From Dugong dugon (Eukaryota > Chordata > Mammalia > Sirenia > Dugongidae), in the NCBI GenBank assembly GCA_030035585.1, contig CM057482.1:15921001-15985000 (forward strand): a stretch of DNA of 64,000 bases, read 5' to 3'. Shown one piece after another: positions 18,668 through 28,757 of the stretch. The notes under the pieces are model-generated. The model was not told the origin of the DNA and made no database searches. It was given only the letters and a program-made list of their open reading frames with translations. A program made the translations under genes and the position numbers. Each line of letters begins with the position of its first letter. The first letter of the stretch is position 1.

Positions 18668-19192
18668 AGGCAGCGCTTCTCAAAGTGTGGTCCTGAACCA
18701 GCAGTGGCCTCACCACCTGGGAACCCGTTAGAAATGCAAATTCATGGGCTCCACCCCTACTTGCTGACTCTGAAGCTCTTGGTGGTGGGGGCCAGCTCTC
18801 TGTGCTTAAACAAGAAGTGATTCAGTGGTAGAATTCTCACCTTCCATGTGGGAAACCCGGGTTCAATTCCCAGCCAATGCACCTCAAGCGCAGCCACCAC
18901 CCGTCTGTCAGAGGAGGCTTTCGTGTTGCTGTGATGCTGAACAGGTTTCACTGGATCTTTCAGACTAAGACAGACTAGGAAGAAAGTCCTGGCAATCTAC
19001 TTCCAAAAATCAGCCAATGAAAACCCTATTGACCACAAAGGTCCATTTGCAACCAGTAATGAGGATGGTGCAGGTCTGGGCAGCATTTCCTTCTGCTGTG
19101 CATGAGCTCACCATGAGTTGGTGGCCAGCTCGACAACAACCAACAACAACAGCTGGGAGTTTCTGATACAAGTTCAGGTTTACAGACCTCTG
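18668..19192 (-). mobile_element. MER5A (hAT-Charlie), split by a SINE
   Basis: Left part 18668-18813: AGCGCTTCTCAAAGTGTGG, CCACCTGGGAACCCGTTAG, AAATGCAAATTCATGGGC. Right part 19152-19192: TTTCTGATACAAGTTCAGG then TTTACAGACCTCTG, corresponding to the remaining end. The tRNA-Gly-headed SINE lies between, so this DNA element is older. Confidence 0.75.
18814..19151 (+). repeat. tRNA-Gly-headed SINE with AfroSINE-like body and RTE tail
   Basis: 18814-18891 matches tRNA-Gly from the D arm to the acceptor: TTCAGTGGTAGAATTCTCAC, anticodon-loop CCTTCCATG (TCC), B box GGTTCAATTCC, and a 3' end CCAATGCA. The 5' acceptor strand is missing. Then come CCACCCGTCTGTCAGAGGAGG, CAGACTAAGACAGACTAGG, and the body TCTACTTCCAAAAATCAGCC, shared with B-body AfroSINEs. 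The RTE-like GAGGATGGTGCAGG...CATGAGTTGG tail ends in CAACAACAAC. It is not a functional tRNA gene. Confidence 0.85.
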
Positions 19193-19489
19193 CTCTACAG
19201 GGCTACCTCTATCCTCCTGGTCTTTAGACACCCGGAGGTTCCAAATTTCCTATTTCTTCTCTGTCCAAAAATAAACATCTGACAAATTCAGATAACACGA
19301 AGGCCTAAAATTTTATGCTATATGGGCAAGGGTTTCCATTAGAACAGAGGATAAAATAACTGATTCTCCAGCACTGGAGATGCATGTGTCAGCCTGACAA
19401 GGGTCCTTTAGTGGCTGAGCTGGGGTGAAGGAGTACTCTCTACCCCAAGTCTTCCTGCTGGGTAAGAGAAGTGGGACATGAGAGGCAGA

Positions 19490-19690
19490 AAAGCACAATG
19501 GTTAAGAGTTCTAGAGTCAGAATGCCGGGGTTCAGGCCCCAGCTCTGCTCTGTACTAGCTGTGTGACCTTGGGCAAGTTATTTCACTTCTCTGTGCTTTT
19601 TGTTGCCTCATCTGAAGACTGGGGATAATAATAGAACCTATCTCCCAGGATTGTTGTGAGGATTAAATCAGCTGATACAGGTAAAGTTCT
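19490..19690 (+). repeat. MIR SINE, near complete
   Basis: AATGGTTAAGAGTTCTAGAGTC, GGGGTTCAGGCCCCAGC, TAGCTGTGTGACCTTGGGC, TTATTTCACTTCTCTGTGC and ATTGTTGTGAGGATTAAATC occur in consensus order from head to 3' part. The clearest full-length MIR here. Confidence 0.93.
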
Positions 19691-20040
19691 TCCGTCAGTC
19701 CCCTGGTGCTCTATCAGGGACCACTAGGGGCGCTCTAGAGCCCTCAGCCGCTGCCCTTCCGGCTGGCTCCAAACCTCTACAGACCGGCTCCCGTCCTTGG
19801 AGAAGAAAACCCAAGGCATAGGCTTGAGGCTGGTGGCGTGACTTCTTGGCCACCCCTGTCGCTCTGAATGGGCTAGCTGGTCCAGAATTCATTGGTCCAA
19901 TTCCCTGTGGTTACGAAGGTGGCAGCCCCAACAAGCAGACCTGCTCTCGTCTCTCAGCTCCCAGGAGGAGAAGGGAGAGTGGCAATTCAGGCACCCTGGC
20001 AACAGGCAAGGTTAGGGGAAGGGAACCCTTTTGTTTTTGT
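19691..20040. other. Unassigned sequence, no gene seen
   Basis: GC-rich unique sequence. Two plus frames (19846-20061 and 19892-20086) and a minus frame cover the same bases and run into the L1 fragment at 20041; none has a domain. Confidence 0.5.
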
Positions 20041-20400
20041 ATTGAGGCGAAATTCACATAACATAAAATTAGCCATTTTAAAGTGAATAACTCAGTGGCA
20101 TTTAGTACTTTCACGTTGTGAAACCAAGTATTTTCATCGCTCCAAAAGGAAACCGTATGCCCATTAAGCAGTCAGCTGTCCCTGCTGTCCCCTCCCCGCA
20201 GCCTCTGGCACCCGCTAACCTGCTTTCTGTCTCTGTGGGTTTGCCTGTATTCCATTCTCAAGTAAATTGAATCACACACTATGTGGTCTTTTGTATCTGG
20301 TTTCTTCCACGTAGCACAACATTTTCAAGGTTCATCCATATTGTAGCAAGAATCAGTTCTTCCTTCTTTTTGATGGCTGAGTAATACTCTCCAGCAGCGC
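20041..20400 (-). repeat. L1M 3' end, antisense
   Basis: ATTGAGGCGAAATTCACATA, ATTTAGTACTTTCACGTTG, CATTAAGCAGTCAGCTG, CTTTCTGTCTCTGTGGG and TTTTGATGGCTGAGTAATAC are the same part of L1M as the copy at 16841-17220, in the same orientation 3.2 kb away. Confidence 0.83.
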
Positions 20401-20669
20401 TTAATGGATGTGGGAGGCAGTGGCCCATCTCCTCTCTGAGTGGGAGAGCAGAGGGCAGCCGAGAAGCAAACATGGACACCAAGAAGAGCGAGAGTAGCTA
20501 ACGGACAGAAACAAAGAGGAAAGGCACAGAGAAAGAGGAGTAGGGGCTGGAGGCAGAAGGAGGCATGGGAGAAGACACGGAGACAGGGGACAAGGAAGAG
20601 GAATTGGAAGGGAGGAGAAAATGACTCCAAAGAAGACGTGCCTTGCCGTTTTCTCCTGTCCCTCGGCAG

Positions 20670-20737
20670 CCCCTTAGTCAGCCAAGCCATGTCTGAGCAA
20701 AAGCCCAGCCTCGCAGAGTATCCTTCGAAAGATGAAG
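20670..20737 (+). other. Exon-like 68-bp segment, SUMO1-like N-terminus, speculative
   Basis: Preceded by TTTTCTCCTGTCCCTCGGCAG (acceptor) and followed by GAAG then GTGAAT (donor). An ATG at 20689-20691 opens MSEQKPSLAEYPSKDEGEF, which resembles the first residues of SUMO1 in spacing and character. The resemblance stops after about 18 residues, so it may be coincidence or a tiny pseudogene scrap. I do not claim a gene. Confidence 0.12.
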
Positions 20738-23146
20738 GTGAATTTATCCACACCTGCTGTGGACACCCAAAGGTGGTCACCGTGCCTCAGGCCTGACCAG
20801 GGAGCAGGGGAGTGGCTAGCTGACTGCTCCCCACACGTCCCAAACTTAAAGTTCTGCCTGTGAGTCCTGGTGAGGAAGCTGGGCCAGGCACCTCGAGCCC
20901 CAGCCACCTTGCTCACCATCAGCGGGCTTCCTCAGGAGTGCAGAAAGTGGTTGCGGAATGGACTTCTCTCAGGATGAGACGCAGACTAAGACAGCACTGA
21001 GTCTCCCCTCCCTGCCTCGCGCCAGCTTTTACCAGACGCTGGGAGGGGAGGAGGAGCCTGGGATTCTGCTAGGTCCAGCCGGCCTCTCCTCTGGGCTCTG
21101 CAGATGACTCTGAGGGTTTCTGATGTCCAGGTCAGTGGCTCTGAGCCCCGATGGCCCGGGACTGTCACAGGTGGCTCCACTGAAGTTTTGCCTGCAGTCT
21201 GGGAAGCAGGAGGTTCTGTGCTTTGAACAGCAGCAGGTCCTAGTGAGCATGCCCAGGAGTGGCAGACACCAGGCAGGGCCGCGAGGAGTCCATTCACCCA
21301 GGTTGTTCATATACAAGGGATCCCAGGTAGGGGGCTCAGGAGGGCTGAAACCCTGCCACGCTCTGGATACCAAAACCTAGAGCAGGCTGCTTCTGTCCAG
21401 ACAAAGGGATCCTTTCTCTGACCTGCACAAAGATGCCCTGTGGTGTGGTGAGACCCTGGATTCCAGTGGGATACACATGCTGTGCTAATCTCCAGAAGAA
21501 ATGGCCCCTGCTCCCCAAAACCCCTGCCCTTCAGCACTTTGCAAAACACCCGTGCACTCCAGGCCTGGGCGTGCACGAGTGGAATCTGGCACACAAATGT
21601 GTTTTTGTTTAGCCCACTCGGGTTTTATTTTTTTCCTTCAGTTTGTGTTCCTTCACATGGGTGTGTGCCTCCTTACAGACCACAGCCCTCACTTCTCCCT
21701 CCTCTCCTGCCCACCTGGCCCTGTAGGCCTGGTGTCTGACTCGGGTTCTAGAGGAAACAGTGACCTCAGGGAAAATTGCCAGGGAGACCCCCCCCCACCT
21801 GCAACCGCTTGCGCAGACTGGCAGCCCACCTCAGTGTCGTGGTCCCAGTCTGGGGCCCCCAGACTCTCTGAGGAGAAGCCTTTGGGGGAGGAGGAGTTTG
21901 CAGAGAACAGAGGGAAGAGCTGGGTGAGGAAGGGAGGGAGGCCAGGGAGTCATAGGCAGGCCAGAAGGCCATATTACCTCCTCATTGCAGAAGGAAACCG
22001 TCCAGAGGCCAGCAGGAAGTTCAGGCTGGAGCCCAGGGCACTGAGATGTCTGGAATCTTTGAGCCTCTGAATCTCCCCTCTCCATTCGGTCTCTGTTCCC
22101 CTCTGGCCATTCTGCTGTGATCATCAGTAACGAGACACCCACCACAAAAAGGCCTCAGTGCTTCTTTTCCCTGACCTAAGCCGAAGTGGGGAGGCCGGAC
22201 TCCGTTCAGCACAAGGGGTGAAAGGAATGGTTTTGGTGCAGACAGAAAGCAGATTGCAGCCCCAAAATAAAACAAAGGGGATCAGCGTGGAGGCCACCAG
22301 GCACTGAGCAGAGGCACCGGGGCTGTGTGCCGAGGGTCCCCGTGCCACCCGTCTCTGGGATGAGTGGGCACCTGCAAACTCTGGACAACACGGGCTGTCC
22401 CACCGCAGGCCTTTGCTCATGCCTCCCTTACACCTGACCCCATCATCCCCGTATCAGGTGCCCCCTTCTGCAGTCTCACGTCCTGCTGATGCAGGCCAGG
22501 CTGATGTAAGGACAGATGCCTGAGTGATGCCTTGTCCCTCCCCGCCTCCCTACTGCCTCCGCAAAGGAGAGGTAAGCCTGGCCCAGGTCTGCAGTGACTG
22601 CTACTCACCAGATGCAAGTGTTTCTATTTTAGCTCTGCTTTTATTTGTAGAGTGCATTTGAAAAATAAAATGAGTACATCAAACACGGGTTTAATGGATT
22701 TATTGGCTAGGATGGGGCTAAGTTAAAGAAGTTAGTGGATTTAAAGAAACATTAGTAAATAATTGTACATAGTAAATAACAGTGGGTAAAGCCAAAAATT
22801 GTGATGGAATGTAAACGGCTGAAGTTTGGGAAACCCTGTGTTACCCTAGACGACGGAGGGTCTCCCCAACTTGATTGTGGGTCGTTTGTCCTAATCCACT
22901 CTCCCCAGTACCTCCCTCAGGGCTCGGCCCAGCAGACACTGAAAAAGACTGGGATTTATTGCAGGGACACCAGTGTCACCACTTCACCTGGGGCAGAGTA
23001 GCTGCTCAGTGGACCTAGTTTACGGACCCAGAAACCCTCACGCCCGTGATTCTTCCCTTTAAGGGGTGCACTCGGGGAAGTGGGGTTCCTGGAGGGGCCC
23101 TATGATCCTGCTTCCCAGAAAACACAACCCGAGAGAAACCACCCAA
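20738..23146. other. GC-rich repeat-poor stretch, no gene seen
   Basis: The longest stretch without a recognisable repeat in the first half. Many open frames of 60 to 190 codons overlap on both strands, as expected from high GC; the longest (21501-22070, plus) has no domain. 22640-22800 is AT-rich. Exons or regulatory DNA cannot be excluded from sequence alone. Confidence 0.4.
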
Positions 23147-23147
23147 A

Positions 23148-23343
23148 ACCCGTTACCGTGGAGTCGATTCTGACTCACAGTGACCCTGTAGGACAGAGTA
23201 GAACCGCCCCATAGAGTTTCCAGGGCTGTCATCTTTAGAGAAGCAGGCTGCCACGTCTTTCTCCCGCAGAGCAGCTGGTAGGTTCAAACCACCCACCTTT
23301 CGGTTAGCAGCCGGGTGCTTAACCACTGCGCCACCAAGGCTCC
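23148..23343 (-). repeat. AfroSINE, A body
   Basis: CCCGTTACCGTGGAGTCGATT tail complement, CATAGAGTTTCCAGGGCTG, CCACGTCTTTCTCCCGCAG, and GGTTCAAACCACCC at the B box, ending TGCGCCACCAAGGCTCC. Well preserved. Confidence 0.95.
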
Positions 23344-23422
23344 TTAGCTGGAGAGAGGAGCCTGCAAATGAAAAGCAGCGTCAGAGACACGCTCCGTCGG
23401 GACAACGCCTTGGAAACAAAAC

Positions 23423-23860
23423 ACAGTTGCCGTCAACTTGATTCTGACCCACGGCGACCCCCTGTGTTACAGAGTAGAATTGCTTGGTAGGGTTTTCTTG
23501 GCTGTAATCTTTACGGAAGCAGATCGTCAGGCCTTTCTTCCTCAGTACCACTGGAGGTGTTTAAACCACTAACCTTTAAGTTAATAACAACAACAATAAA
23601 AAAAAAACCTTAACCTTCTGCCATTGAGTCAATTCCGACCCATAGCAACCCTGTAAGACAGAGTAGAACCGCCCCATAGGGTTACAAAGGCTGAAATCTT
23701 TACGGAAGCAGACAGCTACATCTTTCTCCCTCAGAGTGGCTGGTGGGTTCGGACCGCTGACCTTTTGGTTCTCAGCTGAGTGCTTAACCACTGCACAACC
23801 AAGGGTCCTTTAGGTCAGTAGTTTACTATAAACCATTTGTGCCACCCAAGGGGACCTCCT
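23423..23860 (-). repeat. AfroSINE, C body, split by another AfroSINE
   Basis: 23423-23583 holds the tail and centre complement (CACAGTTGCCGTCAACTTG, GGGTTTTCTTGGCTGTAATC). 23812-23860 holds the missing head complement (GTCAGTAGTTTAC ... CATTTGTGCCACCCAAGGG). The intervening 228 bp is a younger A-body copy. Confidence 0.9.
23584..23811 (-). repeat. AfroSINE, A body, nested in an AfroSINE
   Basis: ACAACAACAATAAAAAAAAA tail run, then TTCTGCCATTGAGTCAATTCC, CATAGGGTTACAAAGGCTG, CTACATCTTTCTCCCTCAG, and a head complement ending ACAACCAAGGGTCC. Possible target duplication CCTTTAAGT near 23573 and CCTTTAGGT near 23808. Both elements share orientation. Confidence 0.9.
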
Positions 23861-24234
23861 TAGGAGCCGAGAAACCCGTAACCAGCTGGGGAACCCCCCT
23901 TGAGTCCTTCAGCCGCCTGCCGCCGAGACTCACACTCCTCCTCCATCAGGCGGGGATCAGAGCCTCATTTTGCTCTGAGTAGGGGATGAGATGAGGGATG
24001 AATTGCTATGGGAAGCCCAACGTGCCGCAGCAAGAATTCTGGCTTCACCACTTCCCACGGTTGCCTGGAGGTCAGCCTCCGGTCTCCATGCAGCAATCCC
24101 AGTGCTCTTGGGCTTCCAGGGAGGGAAAACTCTGGAAAAGGGACAAATGGTTGAGGAAACAGCCCCTAAAGCTCTCCTCAGCAAGCTCAGCACTGAAAGG
24201 TAGACTGCACGCAAAGCCTTAGCCGGCTCTGTCA
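23861..24234. other. Unassigned sequence, no gene seen
   Basis: Unique by eye. Three overlapping frames of 70 to 92 codons on both strands, no domain. Confidence 0.5.
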
Positions 24235-24465
24235 CGGAAATTGCTTTAGCCCGGCATCATTTTTTATGTGGCTGTTCAATAAAATAATTATTGATGGCCT
24301 CATCCATTTAAGTCACAATCAATATAGCAGCCAGGATGGGGCAGCCGTATATTATATCACCAGAGCGAGAACTATTTTCTATCAATTCGCAAATGCATTC
24401 ACATTTAGGTGAAAAATTATGCCAGCTAGGATCAAATATATCAGAGATTGGGAGCCAGGAGGGAG
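24235..24465. promoter_or_regulatory. Candidate conserved non-coding block
   Basis: Repeat-free AT-rich sequence with AATAAAATAATTATTGATGG, GTATATTATATCACCAG, TCAATTCGCAAATGCATTC (octamer-like ATGCATTC/GCAAAT) and AGGATCAAATATATCAG. Motif-dense and clearly different from the SINE-rich DNA around it. Confidence 0.27.
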
Positions 24466-24689
24466 AGGGCTGGGGTTTGAGGGCTTCTTCATTTTTCATT
24501 AGTGAAGCCGGTGTGAGGCCAGGGAGCAGCCCTCTGCCCGCGAGTGGGCATCAGAGGAGGGAAGGAAAGGAACATCAGCCAGCCCTGGACATGAGGGAAG
24601 CTGGCTCCATCCAGGAGTCAGGCTGGCAAAGGGCAATGGCTTTTCCAAGGAAGGAAAAAATTAATATACGTGAGTTAGACAGGAGATTC

Positions 24690-24823
24690 AGAAAAAAGAC
24701 CTGGCGACCTTCTTTTAAAAAAATCAGCCATTGAAAACCCTATGGAGCACAGTTCAACTCTGACACACATGGGGTTGCCATGAGTTGGAATCGGCTTGAC
24801 AGCAACTGATTTGGTTTTTTACT
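24690..24823 (+). repeat. AfroSINE, B body, 5' truncated
   Basis: Begins in the body at AAAAGACCTGGCGACC, has AAAAATCAGCCATTGAAAA, ACACACATGGGGTTGCC, and the tail GAGTTGGAATCGGCTTGACA ending TTGGTTTTTT. The tRNA-derived head is absent. An 8-bp gap separates it from the next copy. Confidence 0.92.
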
Positions 24824-24831
24824 GTGTGTCT

Positions 24832-25038
24832 GGAATTCCTGGCTGGTACAAACAGATAACCTGCTCGGCTGCTAACTGAAAGTTTGGAGGTTTGAGCCCA
24901 CCCAGAGACACCTTGTAAGAAAGGCCAGGTGATCTACTTCCAAAAAACCAATCACTGAAAACCCTATGGAGCACAGTTCTACTCTGACACACGTGGGGTT
25001 GCCATGAGTCACAGTTGACTCAACAGCAAGTGGTTAAC
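24832..25038 (+). repeat. AfroSINE, B body
   Basis: GGAATTCCTGGCTGGTACAA head, TTTGAGCCCACCC at the B box, GATCTACTTCCAAAAAACCA, ACACACGTGGGGTTGCC, and the tail GAGTCACAGTTGACTCAACA. Tandem with the truncated copy at 24690 in the same orientation; the pair probably reflects two insertions. Confidence 0.93.
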
Positions 25039-25169
25039 GGTAGGCTAGAGATAGGCACACAGTTCCCCAGGAGTTAACGGCTGTGCGCCAATCATCCCTA
25101 AGCATCCAAGATGGTGGGACAGATGGGGGAGAAAAGAAGAGGGGAGAGCAGACAGGTAGAACTTGAGCC

Positions 25170-25173
<4 letters not shown>

Positions 25174-25209
<36 letters not shown>
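25174..25209. repeat. (GA)n microsatellite
   Basis: About 17 perfect GA units between ACGAGAG and GGGCAAGAGG. Overlapping frames on both strands give artificial Arg/Glu or Ser/Leu repeats. Confidence 0.97.
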
Positions 25210-25210
<1 letters not shown>

Positions 25211-25227
25211 CAAGAGGAGGGAGAGAG

Positions 25228-25402
25228 TCACCATCACGAAGTGTCGCTGTGTGCTGGCACTGTGCTGGGTGCTTGACATCAGCCATCTCTTTTCATCCCC
25301 CAATAACCCATGACGCAGACAGTAGTCTCCCCACTGCTAACACAGAGGGAAGGTCACTTCTCCAAACGTGCACAGCTTGTAGGTGGCCGAACTGAACTTT
25401 TG
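25228..25402 (-). repeat. MIR-family SINE
   Basis: GTGTGCTGGCACTGTGCTGGG, CCCAATAACCCATGACGC and GAAGGTCACTTCTCCAAACG with GTAGGTGGCCGAACTG follow the minus-strand MIR order, loosely. Confidence 0.7.
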
Positions 25403-25424
25403 TGTCAGAACTGCCTGATGCCAA

Positions 25425-25742
25425 GTCGTGTTCTGGAACAGTCTCCATATTTGCCAATTCTGGATCTTTCGTATAGATGGAATCATACAATATGGGGTCT
25501 TTTGTGTCTAGTATCTTTCGCTCAGCACAGTTCTTTCGTGGGTCATCCATGTTGTAGCACGTACTCCATTTCTGTTCATCACTGATAATCTTCCATGGTA
25601 TTGACACACCACGCTTTGTTTATCCGTCCATTCATCAGTTGATGGACATTTTGGTTGTTTCTACTTTTTGGCTACTCTGAATAGTGTTGCTAAGAACATT
25701 TGTGTACAAGTTTCCAATAAACTTATTCACTCAGTAAACTTA
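25425..25742 (-). repeat. L1M ORF2 end and 3' region, antisense
   Basis: GTATAGATGGAATCATACAAT, CATCCATGTTGTAGCACG, CATTCATCAGTTGATGGAC and TTGGCTACTCTGAATAGTG are the complement of the L1 ORF2 terminus. The third antisense L1M fragment of this part in the first 26 kb. Confidence 0.83.
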
Positions 25743-25746
25743 TTGG

Positions 25747-25960
25747 AGGAGCCCTGGTGGAGTAGTGGTTAAGAACTCAGCTGTTAACCGAAAGGTTGGC
25801 AGTTCAAACTCACCCAGTGGCTCCAAGGGAGAAAGACCTGGTGATCTCCTTCCATAAAGATTACGGTTAAGAAAACCCTCTGGGGCAGTTCTACTCCGTC
25901 AAACGAGGTCAGTATGAGTGGAAAAGCCACTTGACAACACCCAAAAACAACAACAACGAA
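25747..25960 (+). repeat. AfroSINE, C-like body
   Basis: GGAGCCCTGGTGGAGTAGTG head, CTGTTAACCGAAAGGTTGG (tRNA-Asn anticodon arm with GTT retained), AAAGATTACGGTTAAGAAAA centre, and a decayed tail CAGTATGAGTGGAAAAGCC ending in CAACAACAACG. Confidence 0.92.
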
Positions 25961-28614
25961 CCGTTGGTATGCATGTGGGGCGGAGGAGGGGTGGAGCGGG
26001 AATCTTTTGTTTGTTAGGGAGTTTTGTTCGCTCATGTTTTGGAGAGGAATGTCTTTTGCTGAGGCATCAGCACTGCTTTTTGAAACAGAACTTAGGGGAA
26101 TTGAGAAGAAATAAGGGAGAAATTGCCCCTCGGGGAGGTGGGGGCAGCTTGGGCCTGGCTGGTCTCGGGTGGGCTATGGACACCCACGTTGATCTGCAGG
26201 GCTTTCTTCAAAGCCCTGTCTGCGGAGGATGCCCTCAGCAAACATCGCACCTGGTCTGCATCCCCCTCGTCTCCCCACAGGAGGTCTGTCTGTGCTCTGA
26301 CACTGCCCAGGGTGCCCGGACTCGCTCGCCCACTAATGCATGTGCTAATACATGCGACAACATGGATGGCTTCCAATGACGACTCGAGAGGCTGTGACTC
26401 TGGAGATGCAATTTCAGGGACTGGCACAGAGGGTTTTGGGGACTGGGGATTTCTCCCCTGAGGCCCCTAAAATCACACCATGTACAGCACCATCTTCTCG
26501 AGCAAAAAGAGAGAGATTTGAATGTCTGGATATGGATATACAGAAATCAACAAACGTACAGAAATACGTACAGACACATGCAGAAGGCAATGCTTAATTA
26601 GCACAATGAGTATTGCATGACCCCTTTTATATAAGTAATAAATAAAATACACCATGCACAGAAGCTCCAGTGCTGGTATGCTTACTTTCCCTAGAAAGAA
26701 ACTGTTGATGGAGGCTACCTAGGAGAGCGAGACCAACTGGCAGCGAGAGACTTTAACGTTTGTATACCTTTCTGAAATGAATGCATTACTTTTTAATGAA
26801 CGTATTGTTTTTTAAATAATGTCAGTGTTGAAAGAGGGATTAGCTGGGTAGTGGATTTGGATCATTTGTTTTCTTTTATTTTTCTTTATTAAACAACAAC
26901 AACAACAAATATTCTTGTATAAAATGAACTTCGACTCCAGAGGTACCATTCAAGTTCCAGGCCCATGGAGTTGCATCTTCCTGTTCCCTCATAGGAAGAG
27001 GTCGAAGGCCTGGGTTCAAGCGCCAGTTCTGCCCTGGTGAGGGGTGTCCGGGCAGAAGTCCTCTTCATCCGTAAATCTGAGCGCATGCAGTCCGCCCTAC
27101 TGCCCGGCAAGTCATTGTGATGATGAATCGTGATGAAAACTCAGCTGTTAGTGCTTTACCTTTCCCTCCTGTGCTCAGTTCTAGAACCTTCAAGATGCCA
27201 AGTAAAAACGCAGGGTCAAAGAAACTCCAGAGGTGACACGTGGTGGGCACCCTCTGCTCACAAAACTGCCACATCACTTACATCCGGTCCTGGGTCATTT
27301 GAGCAGTTGTTAAGTGCCTTCTGTGTACAAGGCAGAGCTCTGGGCCCAGGGCTCACGGGCTGAGACAGAGACCCTGGCCTCAGGCAGCTCCCGTGTAATA
27401 ACTCCAGGGCGGGGGGAACCTCGGCAATGACCAGATAAAGAAGCAGAGCTTCCTTCCAGCTGGAGGATCCAGGAAAGATTCTTGGATGTGGTGAAGGAGG
27501 GTAGTTTTGGAGCCTATCAAGACGTAAGAGCGGGTGTTCCAGATGGAGACAACAGCGGGAGAGGAGGCTCCAGTTGGCAGAGAGAGGAGGAAGCCACCTC
27601 CGAGGTTCTCAGGGGGCTAGCAGAGGACTTGGTCCAAGCAGCATCACTCACTCCCCGGGCAGGAGTCCAGATCCCTCGAGCGCCCACAGAGCCTCGGAGT
27701 CCTGGCACGCTCCTGGGGTTCCTCCCTCTGCTTCTCTCCATCCTGTGCCACGCATGGGGGCCAGAGCGGCTCTCCTCTAGGCCTCTGCCTCCTGGTATTC
27801 AGAGCCATGTAACTCTCTGAAAGGTCACTCATATCCCTCACTATTGCCCCCTTTTAGGGAAAGGCCATGTGGGGACTTGCCCAAAGTCCCCGCTCTCTGG
27901 AGCCAAAGGTTGGTGTCCTTAAGCCTTATCCACTGGACGAGACCTCGTCTGTGAGTGAAAAGCTGCCCCAGGAGGCCAGGAGCAGCCTTGTCCTGGGGGG
28001 CACAGCCTCAGAACCGCAGGGCTCAGAAAGGGAAAGAGACCTCCCAGCTCACACAGTGGACAAGCCCGGGCTGGATCCAGTCCCTATGCTCCTAACCCAG
28101 GCTTCTCCCATGACCATCACTGCCAGGGAGGGACCCTGAAAGATACCCTTACCTGCCCATCACACCCTCTAACATCACCACCCTTAGAGACACCCTCTTA
28201 TGGTTAAGAAGTGACAGCCCCAACTGAATTTTAAGCAGGAAGACTGGAGTGGGGTGGGGAGCAAGAGCACCCCCAGACTATAACTGCTTGGCAGCTCTGA
28301 GGTGTAACAATGATCTCTGGTGTACCTGTGCAACCTGGCAGTTTACAGAGCAGCTTCCCACCATAAGCATGCCTAGGAGATGGGGCAAATGCAGAGAGTG
28401 GGGGTGGGGCTGAGGTCTAAGGCCTGGGCCCAACAGCTGCAGAGGGCTCCAGGAGATAGGGGCAGCCCCATGCCCGGGTAGCCTCTGGACCCACGGGTGA
28501 TGGGCTCAGCATAAATGCCCTAAACCTGTGCAGTTGAGGTGGGGATGCTGTAGGGTCAAGTGTCAGTCGCCAGGATCACATGATCAACTTCCCCCCACCC
28601 CCTCCCGCCTGCAG
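25961..28614. other. Mostly unique sequence with MIR scraps
   Basis: 26893-26911 is a short (CAA)n run. 26945-27190 is a diverged plus-strand MIR (GGCCTGGGTTCAAGCGCC ... CATCCGTAAATCTGAG). 27290-27400 resembles an old mammalian repeat (GTGCCTTCTGTGTACAAGGC). 28040-28105 is a minus-strand MIR scrap (CAGCTCACACAGTGGACAAG). Frames up to 153 codons (25918-26379) have no domain. Confidence 0.45.
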
Positions 28615-28757
28615 CCTGGGCATTCCAGCCCCAGGTCCAATTCCAGACCTGGAGTCTCTGCCTTCTGAGATGGCTACACCAGGGGAGCAGCCCCCATCAA
28701 CCAAGGAGGACCTGACCCCAGCTGCACTCACCACCCAAATCTCAGCGGTCACACCAG
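28615..28757 (+). other. Exon-like 143-bp segment, speculative
   Basis: A pyrimidine tract CTTCCCCCCACCCCCTCCC ends in GCCTGCAG (acceptor at 28614), and the segment ends ACACCAG followed by GTAAAC (donor at 28758). One frame is open throughout and encodes a Pro/Thr/Ser/Glu-rich stretch including PSEMATPGEQPPSTKEDL. No family is recognised. Splice-like signals of this quality occur by chance in GC-rich DNA. Confidence 0.2.

Noticed and set aside
18814-18891. tRNA-Gly gene
   Set aside because: The 5' acceptor strand is missing, the anticodon stem is degraded, and the sequence continues into a SINE body and tail.
21501-22070. 189-codon plus-strand frame in a GC-rich stretch
   Set aside because: Several other frames cover the same bases on both strands; no domain, splice context or start preference.
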